Source: Lachnospiraceae bacterium
Lineage (GTDB): Bacteria; Bacillota; Clostridia; Lachnospirales; Lachnospiraceae
Assembly (NCBI GenBank): GCA_009777715.1
Contig: WRLH01000016.1
Coordinates: 1 to 64,000 of the forward strand
Direction of reading: 5' to 3'
DNA length: 64,000 nucleotides
Shown: one piece after another, positions 44,907 through 54,200 of the stretch
How positions within the stretch are numbered: position 1 is the first letter of the stretch
How the letters are laid out: the number at the start of each line of letters is the position of its first letter
Translations under genes and position numbers: made by a program
The notes under the pieces: generated by a model
Told to the model about the DNA's origin: nothing
Databases searched by the model: none
Seen by the model: only the letters and a program-made list of their open reading frames with translations

Positions 44907-44949
44907 AATCGGCAATCTATCGGCAATCGTTGCCGATTGATTGCCGATT
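44907..44949. repeat. Nested inverted repeat at the end of queH
   Basis: AATCGGCAAT / ATTGCCGATT with an inner ATCGGCAA / TTGCCGAT. The unit CGGCAATC is repeated. It overlaps the last codons and stop of queH and encodes its unusual tail. Confidence 0.7.
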
Positions 44950-45570
44950 ACCAAAATCGCGCGAAAACTCACACCCGCAATAATTCTGCCGATAAAGCCC
45001 ATATTGTTTTGAGAGTTCAAGCGAACGCTGATAGCCGCCTTTTTTCTTGAAGTCAGAGGACAGGTATATTGGGCTGGAGGTCATGCCGGATTGGTTCGCT
45101 CCACCCATACTGGCTTTCGCAATGGTTTTCTGGACCTGCTTGCCGATTTCGTTGATTCTTGCCGCATTCTTGTGGGGGCTTAGGGTGAGGGTGGTTGCAA
45201 AAAAGCCATCGCCATGCTGATCGGCAATACGTGCCGTCTCCTTTAACCGAAGCTCATAGCAGCGAAAGCACCGCTCGCTGCCCTCCGGCTCTGCTTCAAG
45301 GCCGCTTGCCATCTCGTAGAAATATCCGGGGTCATAGTCACCCTCAATAAAAACCTTGCTGAACATATCGCTGTCCCCCTGATTGCCAAAACCAAGCAAC
45401 GAAAGCAGCCGCTTCTGTTCATCACGGCGAAGCTCATATTCTATTTTGTCTGTCAGATTGGGATTATAAAAAAAGATGGTAATCTGGTAATCCTGTGCCA
45501 ACTGCTCCAAAACATAGCTGCTGCAAGGGGCGCAACAGCTATGGAGCAGTAGTTTTGGTTTTTCAGCCAC
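44917..45570 (-). CDS. queH: Epoxyqueuosine reductase QueH
   Basis: 217 residues of the DUF208/QueH family, which converts epoxyqueuosine in tRNA to queuosine and is unrelated to QueG. Cysteine motifs for the iron-sulfur and metal centre are visible: HSCCAPCSSY near the N-terminus, CFRCYELRL in the middle and YCGCEFS near the end. After that motif there are about 14 extra residues (RDFGNRQSIGNDCR) coded by an inverted repeat. Its start overlaps the stop of the CPBP protease gene by one base. Confidence 0.9.
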   Translation of the reverse strand: MAEKPKLLLHSCCAPCSSYVLEQLAQDYQITIFFYNPNLTDKIEYELRRDEQKRLLSLLGFGNQGDSDMFSKVFIEGDYDPGYFYEMASGLEAEPEGSERCFRCYELRLKETARIADQHGDGFFATTLTLSPHKNAARINEIGKQVQKTIAKASMGGANQSGMTSSPIYLSSDFKKKGGYQRSLELSKQYGLYRQNYCGCEFSRDFGNRQSIGNDCR

Positions 45571-46439
45571 TAAACGGCCTCCTCTCTTGCTTTCCCAATC
45601 ACGGCCAGGATGCCCATCGTTGCCGCTATTGCCAGGACAAAGAGGCCTAAATCAGTTGTGAAATTTCTGGGAATTTCTTCCAGCAGATAACCAAGCCAAG
45701 TTGAGGTTGAAATATTGACCACAAAATGGATGATAATCGGGACCCACAATGTTTTGTAGCGAAGCCTAAGCCAGCCCAGCACCAAGCCGATAAAGAAAGC
45801 ATATGTCCCTTGCACCATGTTCATGTGCATAAGCCCGAACATCAAAGCCTGAATCACATTCGCGATCCAAAAACGCTTAGTTGCTTTCATTGCATAATGC
45901 TGGATTACCCCGCGGCATAACAATTCTTCGCCCACCGGGGCTAAGATGATTGCCGCGATAATCGCCAGCGCGTTAATGCCAAACCCGGCATTTTCCAGCA
46001 TTTCATAAAAATCGTTAATCATCTCCGGCACGAGATATTCCCCGAGATATACCATTTGGGTGCTAAAAACACATAATGTGACTCCGACTGCAACCGACCA
46101 GCCGATAATCGGGAGTGTCAAAACCTTTCCGCTTCTTGGGACATGGCGGTTAGGCCGGATAAAGATCAAATAATACCAAAGGAAAAAAACCGCTGTCGCC
46201 ACAACATGGTAAGCAAATACCGCCGTGCTTGATCCGGCCATGACATTATCAATATAAGAATCCATGAATGCCTCTGGATCAAAATGCTCGGAGCCATTAC
46301 TAAGCTGCTCCCTGACGGTGACAAAAATCCCATGTATTGCCAGCGCTATTGCGCCGACTATTGCTTGCATGATGAGGCTTAAGACCAGCGGCAGGGTACT
46401 CATCAAGAACCAGCCAAAGCTTTTCCAAAAATTATTCAT
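45570..46439 (-). CDS. CPBP-family intramembrane metalloprotease
   Basis: 289 residues with about seven or eight membrane segments. The CPBP/Abi motifs are present: EELLCRG (two glutamates and an arginine) at about residue 197, GLMHMN and the last histidine in IIHFVVN. Relatives are the eukaryotic CAAX prenyl protease Rce1 and bacterial proteins for bacteriocin self-immunity. The substrate here is unknown, and no bacteriocin gene is nearby. It is the first gene of a pair with queH. Confidence 0.85.
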   Translation of the reverse strand: MNNFWKSFGWFLMSTLPLVLSLIMQAIVGAIALAIHGIFVTVREQLSNGSEHFDPEAFMDSYIDNVMAGSSTAVFAYHVVATAVFFLWYYLIFIRPNRHVPRSGKVLTLPIIGWSVAVGVTLCVFSTQMVYLGEYLVPEMINDFYEMLENAGFGINALAIIAAIILAPVGEELLCRGVIQHYAMKATKRFWIANVIQALMFGLMHMNMVQGTYAFFIGLVLGWLRLRYKTLWVPIIIHFVVNISTSTWLGYLLEEIPRNFTTDLGLFVLAIAATMGILAVIGKAREEAV

Positions 46440-46466
46440 GTATCATGCTCCTCTCTTTTTTATTAG

Positions 46467-46530
46467 ATTGCGGATCAAGTCCGCAATGACAATGAAGCAA
46501 GTCCGCAATGGCAATGAAGCAAGTCCGCAA
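46467..46530. repeat. REP-like palindrome plus two half copies
   Basis: ATTGCGGA-TCAAG-TCCGCAAT (46467-46487), then two tandem copies of ATGAAGCAAGTCCGCAAT with one arm only. It abuts the stop codon of the PurF-like gene. Confidence 0.8.
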
Positions 46531-47937
46531 TCATTCAACCCCCGACCAGCAATAGGTACAAAGTTTTTCTTTTTCCAAGCCAACTGAATCGAGCATATCA
46601 TCAAGGCGGTGGTATTTTAAAGAATCAAACTTTAGCTTTTTGCTGATCAGGCTGACCATTTCTTGGTACTCATCACGATCCGGATTTGCATATAAACTCA
46701 AATCAACATCTTTATTGTCTTTTTCAATTTCGCAAATAACGCGCCTTGTAATCAGCTCAAGCTCTGTGCTTGAGCGGGAAAAATTAAGGTATTTGCAGCT
46801 ATACAAAAGCGGCGGGCAAGCCGGGCGGACGTGGAGGGCTTTTGCCCCCATCTGCTTCAAAAACTCGGTCGTGTCGCGAAGCTGTGTCCCGCGGACAATC
46901 GAATCATCAATAATCAGCAAGCTTTTATCGCGAATCAGCTCGCGGACAGGAATCATTTTCATTCGTGCGATTAACTCGCGCTGTTTTTGCATTGTTGACA
47001 AAAAAGATCTTGGCCAGGTCGGAGTATATTTTATCAGGGGGCGGGAAAAAGGAATCCCTGACGCTGTGGAATAACCAATTGCGTGGGCAACGCCGGAATC
47101 GGGAACGCCAACGACATTATCCGCTAAGACGTTATCATTTTTGGCAAGAGATTCGCCGCAGCGGTAGCGCATTTCTTCAACGCCGATTCCCTCATAAGAA
47201 GATGATGAATATCCGTAATAAACCCAAAGGAACGTGCAGATTTTCATTTCTTCGCCCGGCTTATGCAAGGTTTCGGCACTTTCCGGCGTAATAAAAACTA
47301 TCTCACCAGGCCCTAATTCGCGTTCGGTTGTATACCCTAGGTTCAAATAAGCAAAGCTTTCAAAAGAAATGCAGTAGGCATCTTTTTTGTACCCCACTGA
47401 TACCGGGGTGCGGCCCATTCGGTCACGGGCAGCATAAATCCCCTCCGTGGTCATGATGACAATCGTCATTGAGCCTTCGATTATCTCATGGGCATAGCGG
47501 ATTCCGGCAACAAAATCTTCTTTTTGGTTGATAATCGCGGCGCAAAGCTCGGTTGCATTAATCCCCCCCCCGCTCATCTCAAGAAAATGGAAATGGCCGC
47601 TTTTGAATATTTTTTCCGCAATTGGATCAATGTTGCTTATTTTTCCGACTGTCATGATCGCATATGTACCGAGGTGCGAGCGGATCATTAAAGGCTGGGG
47701 TTCAAAGTCGGAGATACAGCCAATCCCTAACGTGCCTTCCATAGTGTTGGCATCTTTTTCAAATTTCGTGCGGAAAGGGGCATTTTCAATATTGTGGATT
47801 GCCCGGTTAAAGCCTGTTAAAGGCGAGTAAACCGCCATCCCTGCCCGCCTTGCCCCCAGATGGGAATGGTAATCTGTCCCAAAAAATAAATTAAAAACGC
47901 TGTCTTCTTTTGCCGCAATTCCAAAAAATCCACTCAT
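46531..47937 (-). CDS. PurF-like amidophosphoribosyltransferase paralogue with Ser for the catalytic Cys
   Basis: 468 residues from the ATG at 47937; the frame runs on upstream without a better start. It has an N-terminal class II glutamine-amidotransferase domain and a C-terminal phosphoribosyltransferase domain. The PRPP loop is intact (LLIIDDSIVRGTQLRD). In PurF the mature protein starts C-G-V-F-G-I and that cysteine releases ammonia from glutamine. Here it reads M-S-G-F-F-G-I, so the nucleophile would be serine after removal of Met. Other conserved parts remain (SHLGARRAGMA, RDRMGRTPVSVG). It is not with pur genes but heads a group of uncharacterised genes, so a role in purine synthesis is doubtful. 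Confidence 0.82.
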   Translation of the reverse strand: MSGFFGIAAKEDSVFNLFFGTDYHSHLGARRAGMAVYSPLTGFNRAIHNIENAPFRTKFEKDANTMEGTLGIGCISDFEPQPLMIRSHLGTYAIMTVGKISNIDPIAEKIFKSGHFHFLEMSGGGINATELCAAIINQKEDFVAGIRYAHEIIEGSMTIVIMTTEGIYAARDRMGRTPVSVGYKKDAYCISFESFAYLNLGYTTERELGPGEIVFITPESAETLHKPGEEMKICTFLWVYYGYSSSSYEGIGVEEMRYRCGESLAKNDNVLADNVVGVPDSGVAHAIGYSTASGIPFSRPLIKYTPTWPRSFLSTMQKQRELIARMKMIPVRELIRDKSLLIIDDSIVRGTQLRDTTEFLKQMGAKALHVRPACPPLLYSCKYLNFSRSSTELELITRRVICEIEKDNKDVDLSLYANPDRDEYQEMVSLISKKLKFDSLKYHRLDDMLDSVGLEKEKLCTYCWSGVE

Positions 47938-47968
47938 TAATCCAAACCTAGTCCTTCCAATGTAAGTA

Positions 47969-49153
47969 TTATTTAAACTTCTTATCGTATTCTGCAACCA
48001 TTTCAAGAATCTCGGTTGCATAAACCGGATATTTATCAACCAAATCCCTTATCTCGTCTTGGGCATTTTTTGCCACAATGTCATTATTATAATCAATCCG
48101 CTTCCTAAGCGACTGGCGGCGGATAATCAAATTATGCCGTACCTCGACCATTTCTTTGCGGTCAAGGATTGCGGCCGGCTGATGAAGCCAAACGACCGGG
48201 TCATTTATTTTTGTGTTGCGGAGAAGACGCAAATAATCGCGTTCGGCAACCTCCAAATCCTTTTCCATCTGCTTAAACGCTTCGCGGCGTTTCTTTTCTT
48301 CAAGATACTGCGCATAAACTTTTTTAAGCTCTGCCGCATTGCGGACTCCATATTTGATATGCAAATATTCAAGCAAATTGTTATTGTTGACGTAGCGTAT
48401 TTTGACACTGTTGCTTAACAGGATTATTTTGTTAATGCTTTTTTCGACCCGCTTTAGTTCACGGGAAGCGTTGCTGTGTTTGGTGAAAATAATGGTTATC
48501 ATAAGGGCCGTTGCCCCGGTGGCAAGCAGATAGCCGATTTGGGTATTAAGCTTAAAGCCAAACTGCAAAATCAATAGTAAAATAAAACACAACGACACCG
48601 CCGTAATTAAAATGACCATCACCGCCCTAAGATCCTCAATCAACCGTTGTAAATCATATTTACGGTATGTGTAAGCTTCTTTTTCTCCGGATAAATGCTT
48701 CATGTCCTGCTTGATTTTAAGCTGGTAAGTTTCTGCTTGTTCAAGCTTTGAAATCCCCTCCTCTGCTTGGTCATGAAAGGCGTCTATTTTGTGGTAGGCA
48801 GTCTCGTCCATCGCCAAAGCCTTTTGCTCATATCCGCTCCGGGCTTTATTGATGTTAATCAGCTTGGTTGCCGCATCCTTTAAAATAGCCTGGTCTTCTT
48901 TCGGAAGGGCCTCGATTTCTTCCATATCTTTTAATTGTGATGTGACAATATTGTATTCAAAATTTAGATTGTCAACTTCCAGCATCGCATCTTTGATTTG
49001 GTCAAGGCAATTTTTTACATAATCAAAGCGTTGCTCGCGGTCATGGAAATCAGTATTATCGCGGCTATAAACCACATCTTCCCAAGCGTCAAACTGGCCG
49101 GGAAGATTGGTTTCTTTGCTAAATCGTTTTAGTAGTCTGCGGATGATTTTCAT
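47969..49153 (-). CDS. Coiled-coil protein with two membrane segments, function unknown
   Basis: 394 residues. Residues 1 to about 170 are charged and helical (coiled coil around YKIDAFHDQAEEGISKLEQA-like stretches). A membrane hairpin follows at about 178-196 (VMVILITAVSLCFILLLIL) and 205-223. The rest is another long charged helix region. Both ends should face the same side. No domain recognised. It lies 22 bases after the next repeat-protein gene and 31 bases before the PurF-like gene in a five-gene run, so it may be the membrane anchor of that group. Confidence 0.7.
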   Translation of the reverse strand: MKIIRRLLKRFSKETNLPGQFDAWEDVVYSRDNTDFHDREQRFDYVKNCLDQIKDAMLEVDNLNFEYNIVTSQLKDMEEIEALPKEDQAILKDAATKLININKARSGYEQKALAMDETAYHKIDAFHDQAEEGISKLEQAETYQLKIKQDMKHLSGEKEAYTYRKYDLQRLIEDLRAVMVILITAVSLCFILLLILQFGFKLNTQIGYLLATGATALMITIIFTKHSNASRELKRVEKSINKIILLSNSVKIRYVNNNNLLEYLHIKYGVRNAAELKKVYAQYLEEKKRREAFKQMEKDLEVAERDYLRLLRNTKINDPVVWLHQPAAILDRKEMVEVRHNLIIRRQSLRKRIDYNNDIVAKNAQDEIRDLVDKYPVYATEILEMVAEYDKKFK

Positions 49154-49175
49154 AATTTCCTATTCATTCCCGGTT

Positions 49176-50042
49176 TTAAACTGTGACAGCGGTGTTAACA
49201 GCGGTGCGATACTTTTTTTGGGCTCCCAGGCAAAACTTTTCAATCTTTTCTTTATAAGAATTGCCATCTCCCATTTCTTTATCCAAAATCAATTCATCAA
49301 GCAGAAGCTTTTCTTCCGTTTCATTATAAACGCTTACTGCCTGATTGTAAATATGCTCAACCTCTAACGACAAATCGGATAAAGATATTATGGGCGGCGC
49401 GGGTGCGGCGATAAAGCGGATATATTCAATCTCATCAACCGATAAGCGGACGCTTAAAAGATAAGCCCGTCCGGATTCGGGGCTGTTATTTAGCTCATAG
49501 GCTTTAAGGAAGCTTTCTTTTGCTTGCGCAAACAAAAATAACCGCGCCAAGGCAACGCCCCGGTTATGGTAAATGCGGCCGCTGATTAACCTTTCCCCAT
49601 AAGGCACGTTAAGTAAAATGCGGCCATATTCTAATATTGCCATTTGGTATTTGCCGCTATTTAACAAAAAATCAGCGCGGCTTACTTCTTTTTCATAATC
49701 GTTTACGCCGATATTTCCTTGGAAAACTGTCCTTATCCTGCTTATCTCATCGGGCTGTAAATATCCTGTATATTCAATGATTGCCATGACAAATTCTTCC
49801 GCGTTTTTGCTTTTCTTTAGGATTAGGGATAGCTTCGCGGCAAGCTCTTTTAAGTGGCACGACTTTTCCAGCCAGTTAATCAGTTTGCGGTCGAGAATTT
49901 TGTCATCAAGGATAAAGGGGTTGGTTTTAAAGAGGTAGCAAAGCTCCTCGACGCTGTAAATTGAAAGTAAGAGGCGGTTAAAGGTGTAGGGGGTTTCGGC
50001 ACGTTGGCCGACCGCTAGCAAAGGGGGCATAGGATACTCCAT
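49176..50042 (-). CDS. Helical-repeat (TPR-like) protein, function unknown
   Basis: 288 residues. The central part has paired helices with TPR spacing (SRADFLLNSGKYQMAILEYG, then RIYHNRGVALARLFLFAQAKESFLKAYELN), probably three or four TPR units. The N-terminal 100 residues are also helical. The C-terminal 50 are charged. TPR proteins often dock chaperones or membrane complexes. The start overlaps the actin-like gene by 28 bases, so translation is coupled. Confidence 0.72.
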   Translation of the reverse strand: MEYPMPPLLAVGQRAETPYTFNRLLLSIYSVEELCYLFKTNPFILDDKILDRKLINWLEKSCHLKELAAKLSLILKKSKNAEEFVMAIIEYTGYLQPDEISRIRTVFQGNIGVNDYEKEVSRADFLLNSGKYQMAILEYGRILLNVPYGERLISGRIYHNRGVALARLFLFAQAKESFLKAYELNNSPESGRAYLLSVRLSVDEIEYIRFIAAPAPPIISLSDLSLEVEHIYNQAVSVYNETEEKLLLDELILDKEMGDGNSYKEKIEKFCLGAQKKYRTAVNTAVTV

Positions 50043-51268
50043 TCCTTGCCGCTAGTGGGAAAGAGGTCACCAAAACCCAAATCGGCAATTGATAAAACGG
50101 CGATGGCGGCAGACTTTAAGCGAATCGCAATATGCAAGCGCGTGGTACGCCCCGGCCGTTCGGGCAAACCGGGAAGAGTGATAATCTGCTCCGTTACGCT
50201 GCTCCCGGTCAAAGAAGTAATAATCAAACTAAGCTTTGGCTCTTCATCAAGGATAAGCTCAAAACTATTCGCGCATTCATAAAAATTCGCTCCGGCATCA
50301 AGAATCGCAAAATATGATTCTAAACCATTCCGCTTAAGGCGGATTCCGATGTTTGCTTTGAGCTTTTCCTCGCCGAGAAAAATCATTTTCTTACTTAACT
50401 CGCCCGGGTTAAACTTTTCCATTGCGCCATAACACGCGCCTTTGCTGTAAAGATTATTGCCACGAAATGCACGCCGCCCCTGGCAAAGGTATTTTAATGA
50501 TTCGTTTGCCCATTCATCTTTAAAGCCCTCGCCAACAAGATAAATGCTTGAGACAATCCGGCCTTTAATTAAATCCCCGCTAATTAAAAGAAACTGCTCA
50601 TCCCATTCTTTTTTTTGCCGCTCCGAGGGGTCAGCAGTGTATCTTAATTCCGGAAAACTCTCACTTTCAATAAAAACAACGATGGGAGTTGTCTTTTTAT
50701 TCATCTCAAGCCGAAAAGCTTTCATATGACTGGCGTAGTCAAATAGTAATACTTGATGATTCCATAACTCTTTGGGCTGGTGGACAATATATTGGTACAT
50801 ACTTTCGCGGTAACTTTGCAGATAGACACGCTCCGGTGATAAGCTAAGGCTTAAAGCGATTTCTGCAACAATCTCAACAATCCGGGGGGTAACTTCGGGA
50901 GTCGTAAACATAAAAGCGGCAATGTCATCCGTATTGACTTGCATGGTCAATATGGAAAGGCTGCGCTTCACAAATAATGCAAGTAAACTGACCGGGTCAA
51001 TTTGCTCTGCCTCAACCGTTACGGCCGTGCCGGAAATTGCCAGCCCAAGAAGATGGGTAAATGGCTGGTCTTTTTTGATTGCTTCATTTCCGTAAAGCCA
51101 TGAATTGCTTCCTGGTTCTTTATAAAGGGCAAGCGGAATATTAAACAGTTCTAAGCCAAGGACTAATGAAGCCGTTTCCGGTTCTGTTTCACCTGCTTTC
51201 AGATAGCTTATTTGGGCATATGTATCATTTAGATCATAACCAATAATGGCACTTCCTAAGTTTCTCAA
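50015..51268 (-). CDS. Actin/Hsp70-like protein of unknown function (DUF5716-like)
   Basis: 417 residues. The pattern fits the actin/Hsp70 ATPase fold in a worn form: phosphate-1 region IIGYDLNDTYAQISYL (residues 8-23), phosphate-2 region QVLLFDYASHMKAFRL in the middle, and an adenosine-type segment SSIYLVGEGFKDEWANESLK. The usual glycines of true ATPases are partly lost. After it comes a conserved-looking GRRAFRGNNLYSKGACYGA. I recall this as the family DUF5716, next to DUF5717, in Lachnospiraceae; I cannot check this here. It overlaps both neighbours, so it belongs to one operon. Confidence 0.7.
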   Translation of the reverse strand: MRNLGSAIIGYDLNDTYAQISYLKAGETEPETASLVLGLELFNIPLALYKEPGSNSWLYGNEAIKKDQPFTHLLGLAISGTAVTVEAEQIDPVSLLALFVKRSLSILTMQVNTDDIAAFMFTTPEVTPRIVEIVAEIALSLSLSPERVYLQSYRESMYQYIVHQPKELWNHQVLLFDYASHMKAFRLEMNKKTTPIVVFIESESFPELRYTADPSERQKKEWDEQFLLISGDLIKGRIVSSIYLVGEGFKDEWANESLKYLCQGRRAFRGNNLYSKGACYGAMEKFNPGELSKKMIFLGEEKLKANIGIRLKRNGLESYFAILDAGANFYECANSFELILDEEPKLSLIITSLTGSSVTEQIITLPGLPERPGRTTRLHIAIRLKSAAIAVLSIADLGFGDLFPTSGKEWSILCPLC

Positions 51269-54200
51269 CCTTTTATCTCCTTAAACATCTCATCAACCAG
51301 AAAATCAAGCCGCTGGTAGTCAGAAAGCAAAGCATTCAAGGCTTCGTCATCTTCACTCTTTCTTTTGGCTTCAATTTCGTTTATCCGCATAAAACGCGAG
51401 CCGGGGAAAGCGTCCGGAGCTTTATTAATGCTGATTTTGGTGCTTTCTGTGCGAATTATCTCCGCTCCCTCTTCTTCTTCGGTAACATAATAGCTAACCG
51501 TGTCGCCGTAAAATAACAAGAACTGTTTTAAATAAACGCCATCATACATTTCGGTCATCGGTTCGGTGACCATGGGGTTATCATTAATTTCATAATGAAT
51601 CAAAACGCGGCTTAATGGGTGCAAAGAATGCGAGCGGTATTCAATCATTGTTTTGTCGATAAACTGGTCCATCAGCGGCAAAATGCCAATATACTCCTTA
51701 AAAAAGGCAAAATAGATGTCTTGGTCAATTAAATCCTGCATAAAAAAGATTAGGGTGCGGTAAATATCGTCATCAATTTCAGCTTTGTTTTCGGCAAAGT
51801 ATTTTACAAAGGCTAGCTGGCAAACAAAGTCTAGTGATTCATTATTGTCAATTAATTTTCCTATTTGCCTGATAACCGTGATATCGGTCGTTTTGCCATT
51901 TGCAAAATAATGATAGGAATTATGGATAATAAAAGCCTTAATAAGGCTGCCCTTTCCGCCCCCAGCAACATAATCATGGAAAATATCTATTTGCTCGCCC
52001 AAAAAAGTGCCGGAATAAAGGATTTGCATTAACAATTTTTCGGAAAGCTTAAAAACATCAAGCGCAAAACTTTTCCCGGCTAGCCAGATATCGCGAAGCC
52101 TTTCGGTCTGCCCATCATAAAAATTAACTAAATAATTAAGCAACTTTTCATCATATTTCATGTCCTTAAAAGCCTTAAAAGCCAGAACTAACATCATCTT
52201 TTCAGCTTTTGGGGCCTCATCAGGTATTATCTTAATTAAAACCTGTAAAATCAGTTTTGGGTCAAGTATTTCTGCTGCGGTTTTAGGAAGCCAGCCGTAA
52301 GCTTCGCGGTAAAGCCCGCTTGCAACCATTATTGTGAGGATTTCTTCATGGTAATCCCGGTTTATGTCCTCTGCTTTCAGCGTTGTGAGGACTTTTTCAA
52401 GCCTCTCCTGCTCCTCAAAATCATAATAAAAGCGAATCAAGTTCCGGCATAATGTTTCGCGGTATGCTGGTTTTAGATTGTTTGTCATATAAATCCGCTC
52501 ATAAGCAGAAAGGTTGCTCCGAGTCACCGCTAAAAGGTCATCACCCTGTTCTAAAGACCAGATATCAAACCCGGCCCGTTCTTTCACCAGCGGGGCAATC
52601 GCCCGGCCGATTTTGTCCGGGGCAAGCCATCTTTCAAGGCGATAGTTCGTTGGATCGGCATAACGGTTTCCGTCTGCATCGGCCAATAATAACTGGTATT
52701 CTGTTCCATATAAAAGAATATGGCTTTCTTTTCCGCTAATCCGGTTGGTAATTTCCCAATTTACTTTGTGATATAAAATAATGATTTCGCGGATATTCTC
52801 TTTAAAAATTACGATTTTGGCCGTGAATAAAATATCAGCAAAAAAACTCGCATTGGCTGGATTTATCATTTCCGCCGTCAGATAGTTTTTGTAAAGATAA
52901 GCAAGGCTTTTTCCGGTGCGGGCGCGGGAAAGCTGGTTAAGTACAAATCTTTCTATTTTGCCGGAATAGCTTTCAAAAATATCAGGATATAAATCACGGT
53001 TCCGGTGGACAAAAGCGTAAATATAAGCTTGGTAACGGTAGTCAATTTCACTGTTATAGGCAAAATAAAGCAATACTTGCTTGGGAATTTCCTCTTCTTT
53101 TTCCTGATTAAGCGAAAAAATGAAAAACTCATACAGCCTTGTCACATTGATGTCGCGCCTGACGCCATTTTGATACCAAGAAAAGTATTCCGGGCCGATT
53201 TTTTCCCCTTTGATCAATAGTTCACAGATTGCTTGCACCACTTCATTTGATTCTACGATTTCATAACATTTTTCCAAGATTCGGTATAGGAATTCGGAAA
53301 AATTTTTGTTTTTGGTGGCAAGATAAACAATTTGCGGAATTAAGCTTTTGGGGATTAGGCTGCGGCGTGCCGAAAACAAAAGCAAACGGATTTCAAAATT
53401 GTCAAGCCTCGTCAAAAATTCCGGCTTTTGCTTAAGCAACTGCCAAGCTTCAACGAAGATCACCGGGCTATAATTCCCATAGCCAACCAGCTCCCGCAAA
53501 AATGCCCATTTTTTGGCCGGGCTTAAAACATATTCTTCTTTTAAATAACAAAGAAGCCAGCCAATTTGCCAATTGCCCTTATCTTTTATGTAAAACCGCT
53601 CGACTTCGTAAGCAATCCGGCTGGTGATTTTCGGGTCGCGGTTTTCCAAGGTCGTCAGGTAAAGGTAGTAGCACCACAGTTCCGGCATTTCGCTTTCCCG
53701 CCCGGCCAGCAAGCTGTCAGCATGAGTTAACAGGCGGCTTGCTTCATTTAGGCGGTTTTCCGTAATCAAAAGCTGAATCCGGAAAAGCTTTGGCAGCAAA
53801 TCTTTGTCCGCAGCCGTTATCATCTTGTCGATTAAATATTCCGTTTCTTTGCGCCAAACTGACTGGCTGGTTTTTTTGGTCCGGAAAGCAACATAAGCAT
53901 TAACCAGCTTGTAAATATTGCTTTTGTGTTCATTAGCCCGGCTAACTTCTTTTCTGACAAGGCCGTCATGGGTGACACTAGTGTCATTTTTGACGGCTGT
54001 AACCGGAATGATGATTTCAGTATTGGCATTATATAACCTAATCCTGCCAAAATTGTTGCCGGAATGAAGCTTTTCATGCAATACATAATACGAAAGCTTG
54101 TAGACATTGGCCAAATAATCCTCATCGCGGATAACTTCCTTGTCACATACCAAAAAATCACCTTCCGGCTGGCAGTAAAGATTTGAAAAGCCCCAGCCAT

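Noticed and set aside
47938-48039. Longer N-terminus for the PurF-like protein
   Set aside because: The extra 34 residues overlap the end of the upstream gene and do not resemble a PurF propeptide; the ATG at 47937 begins right at the conserved SGFFGI.
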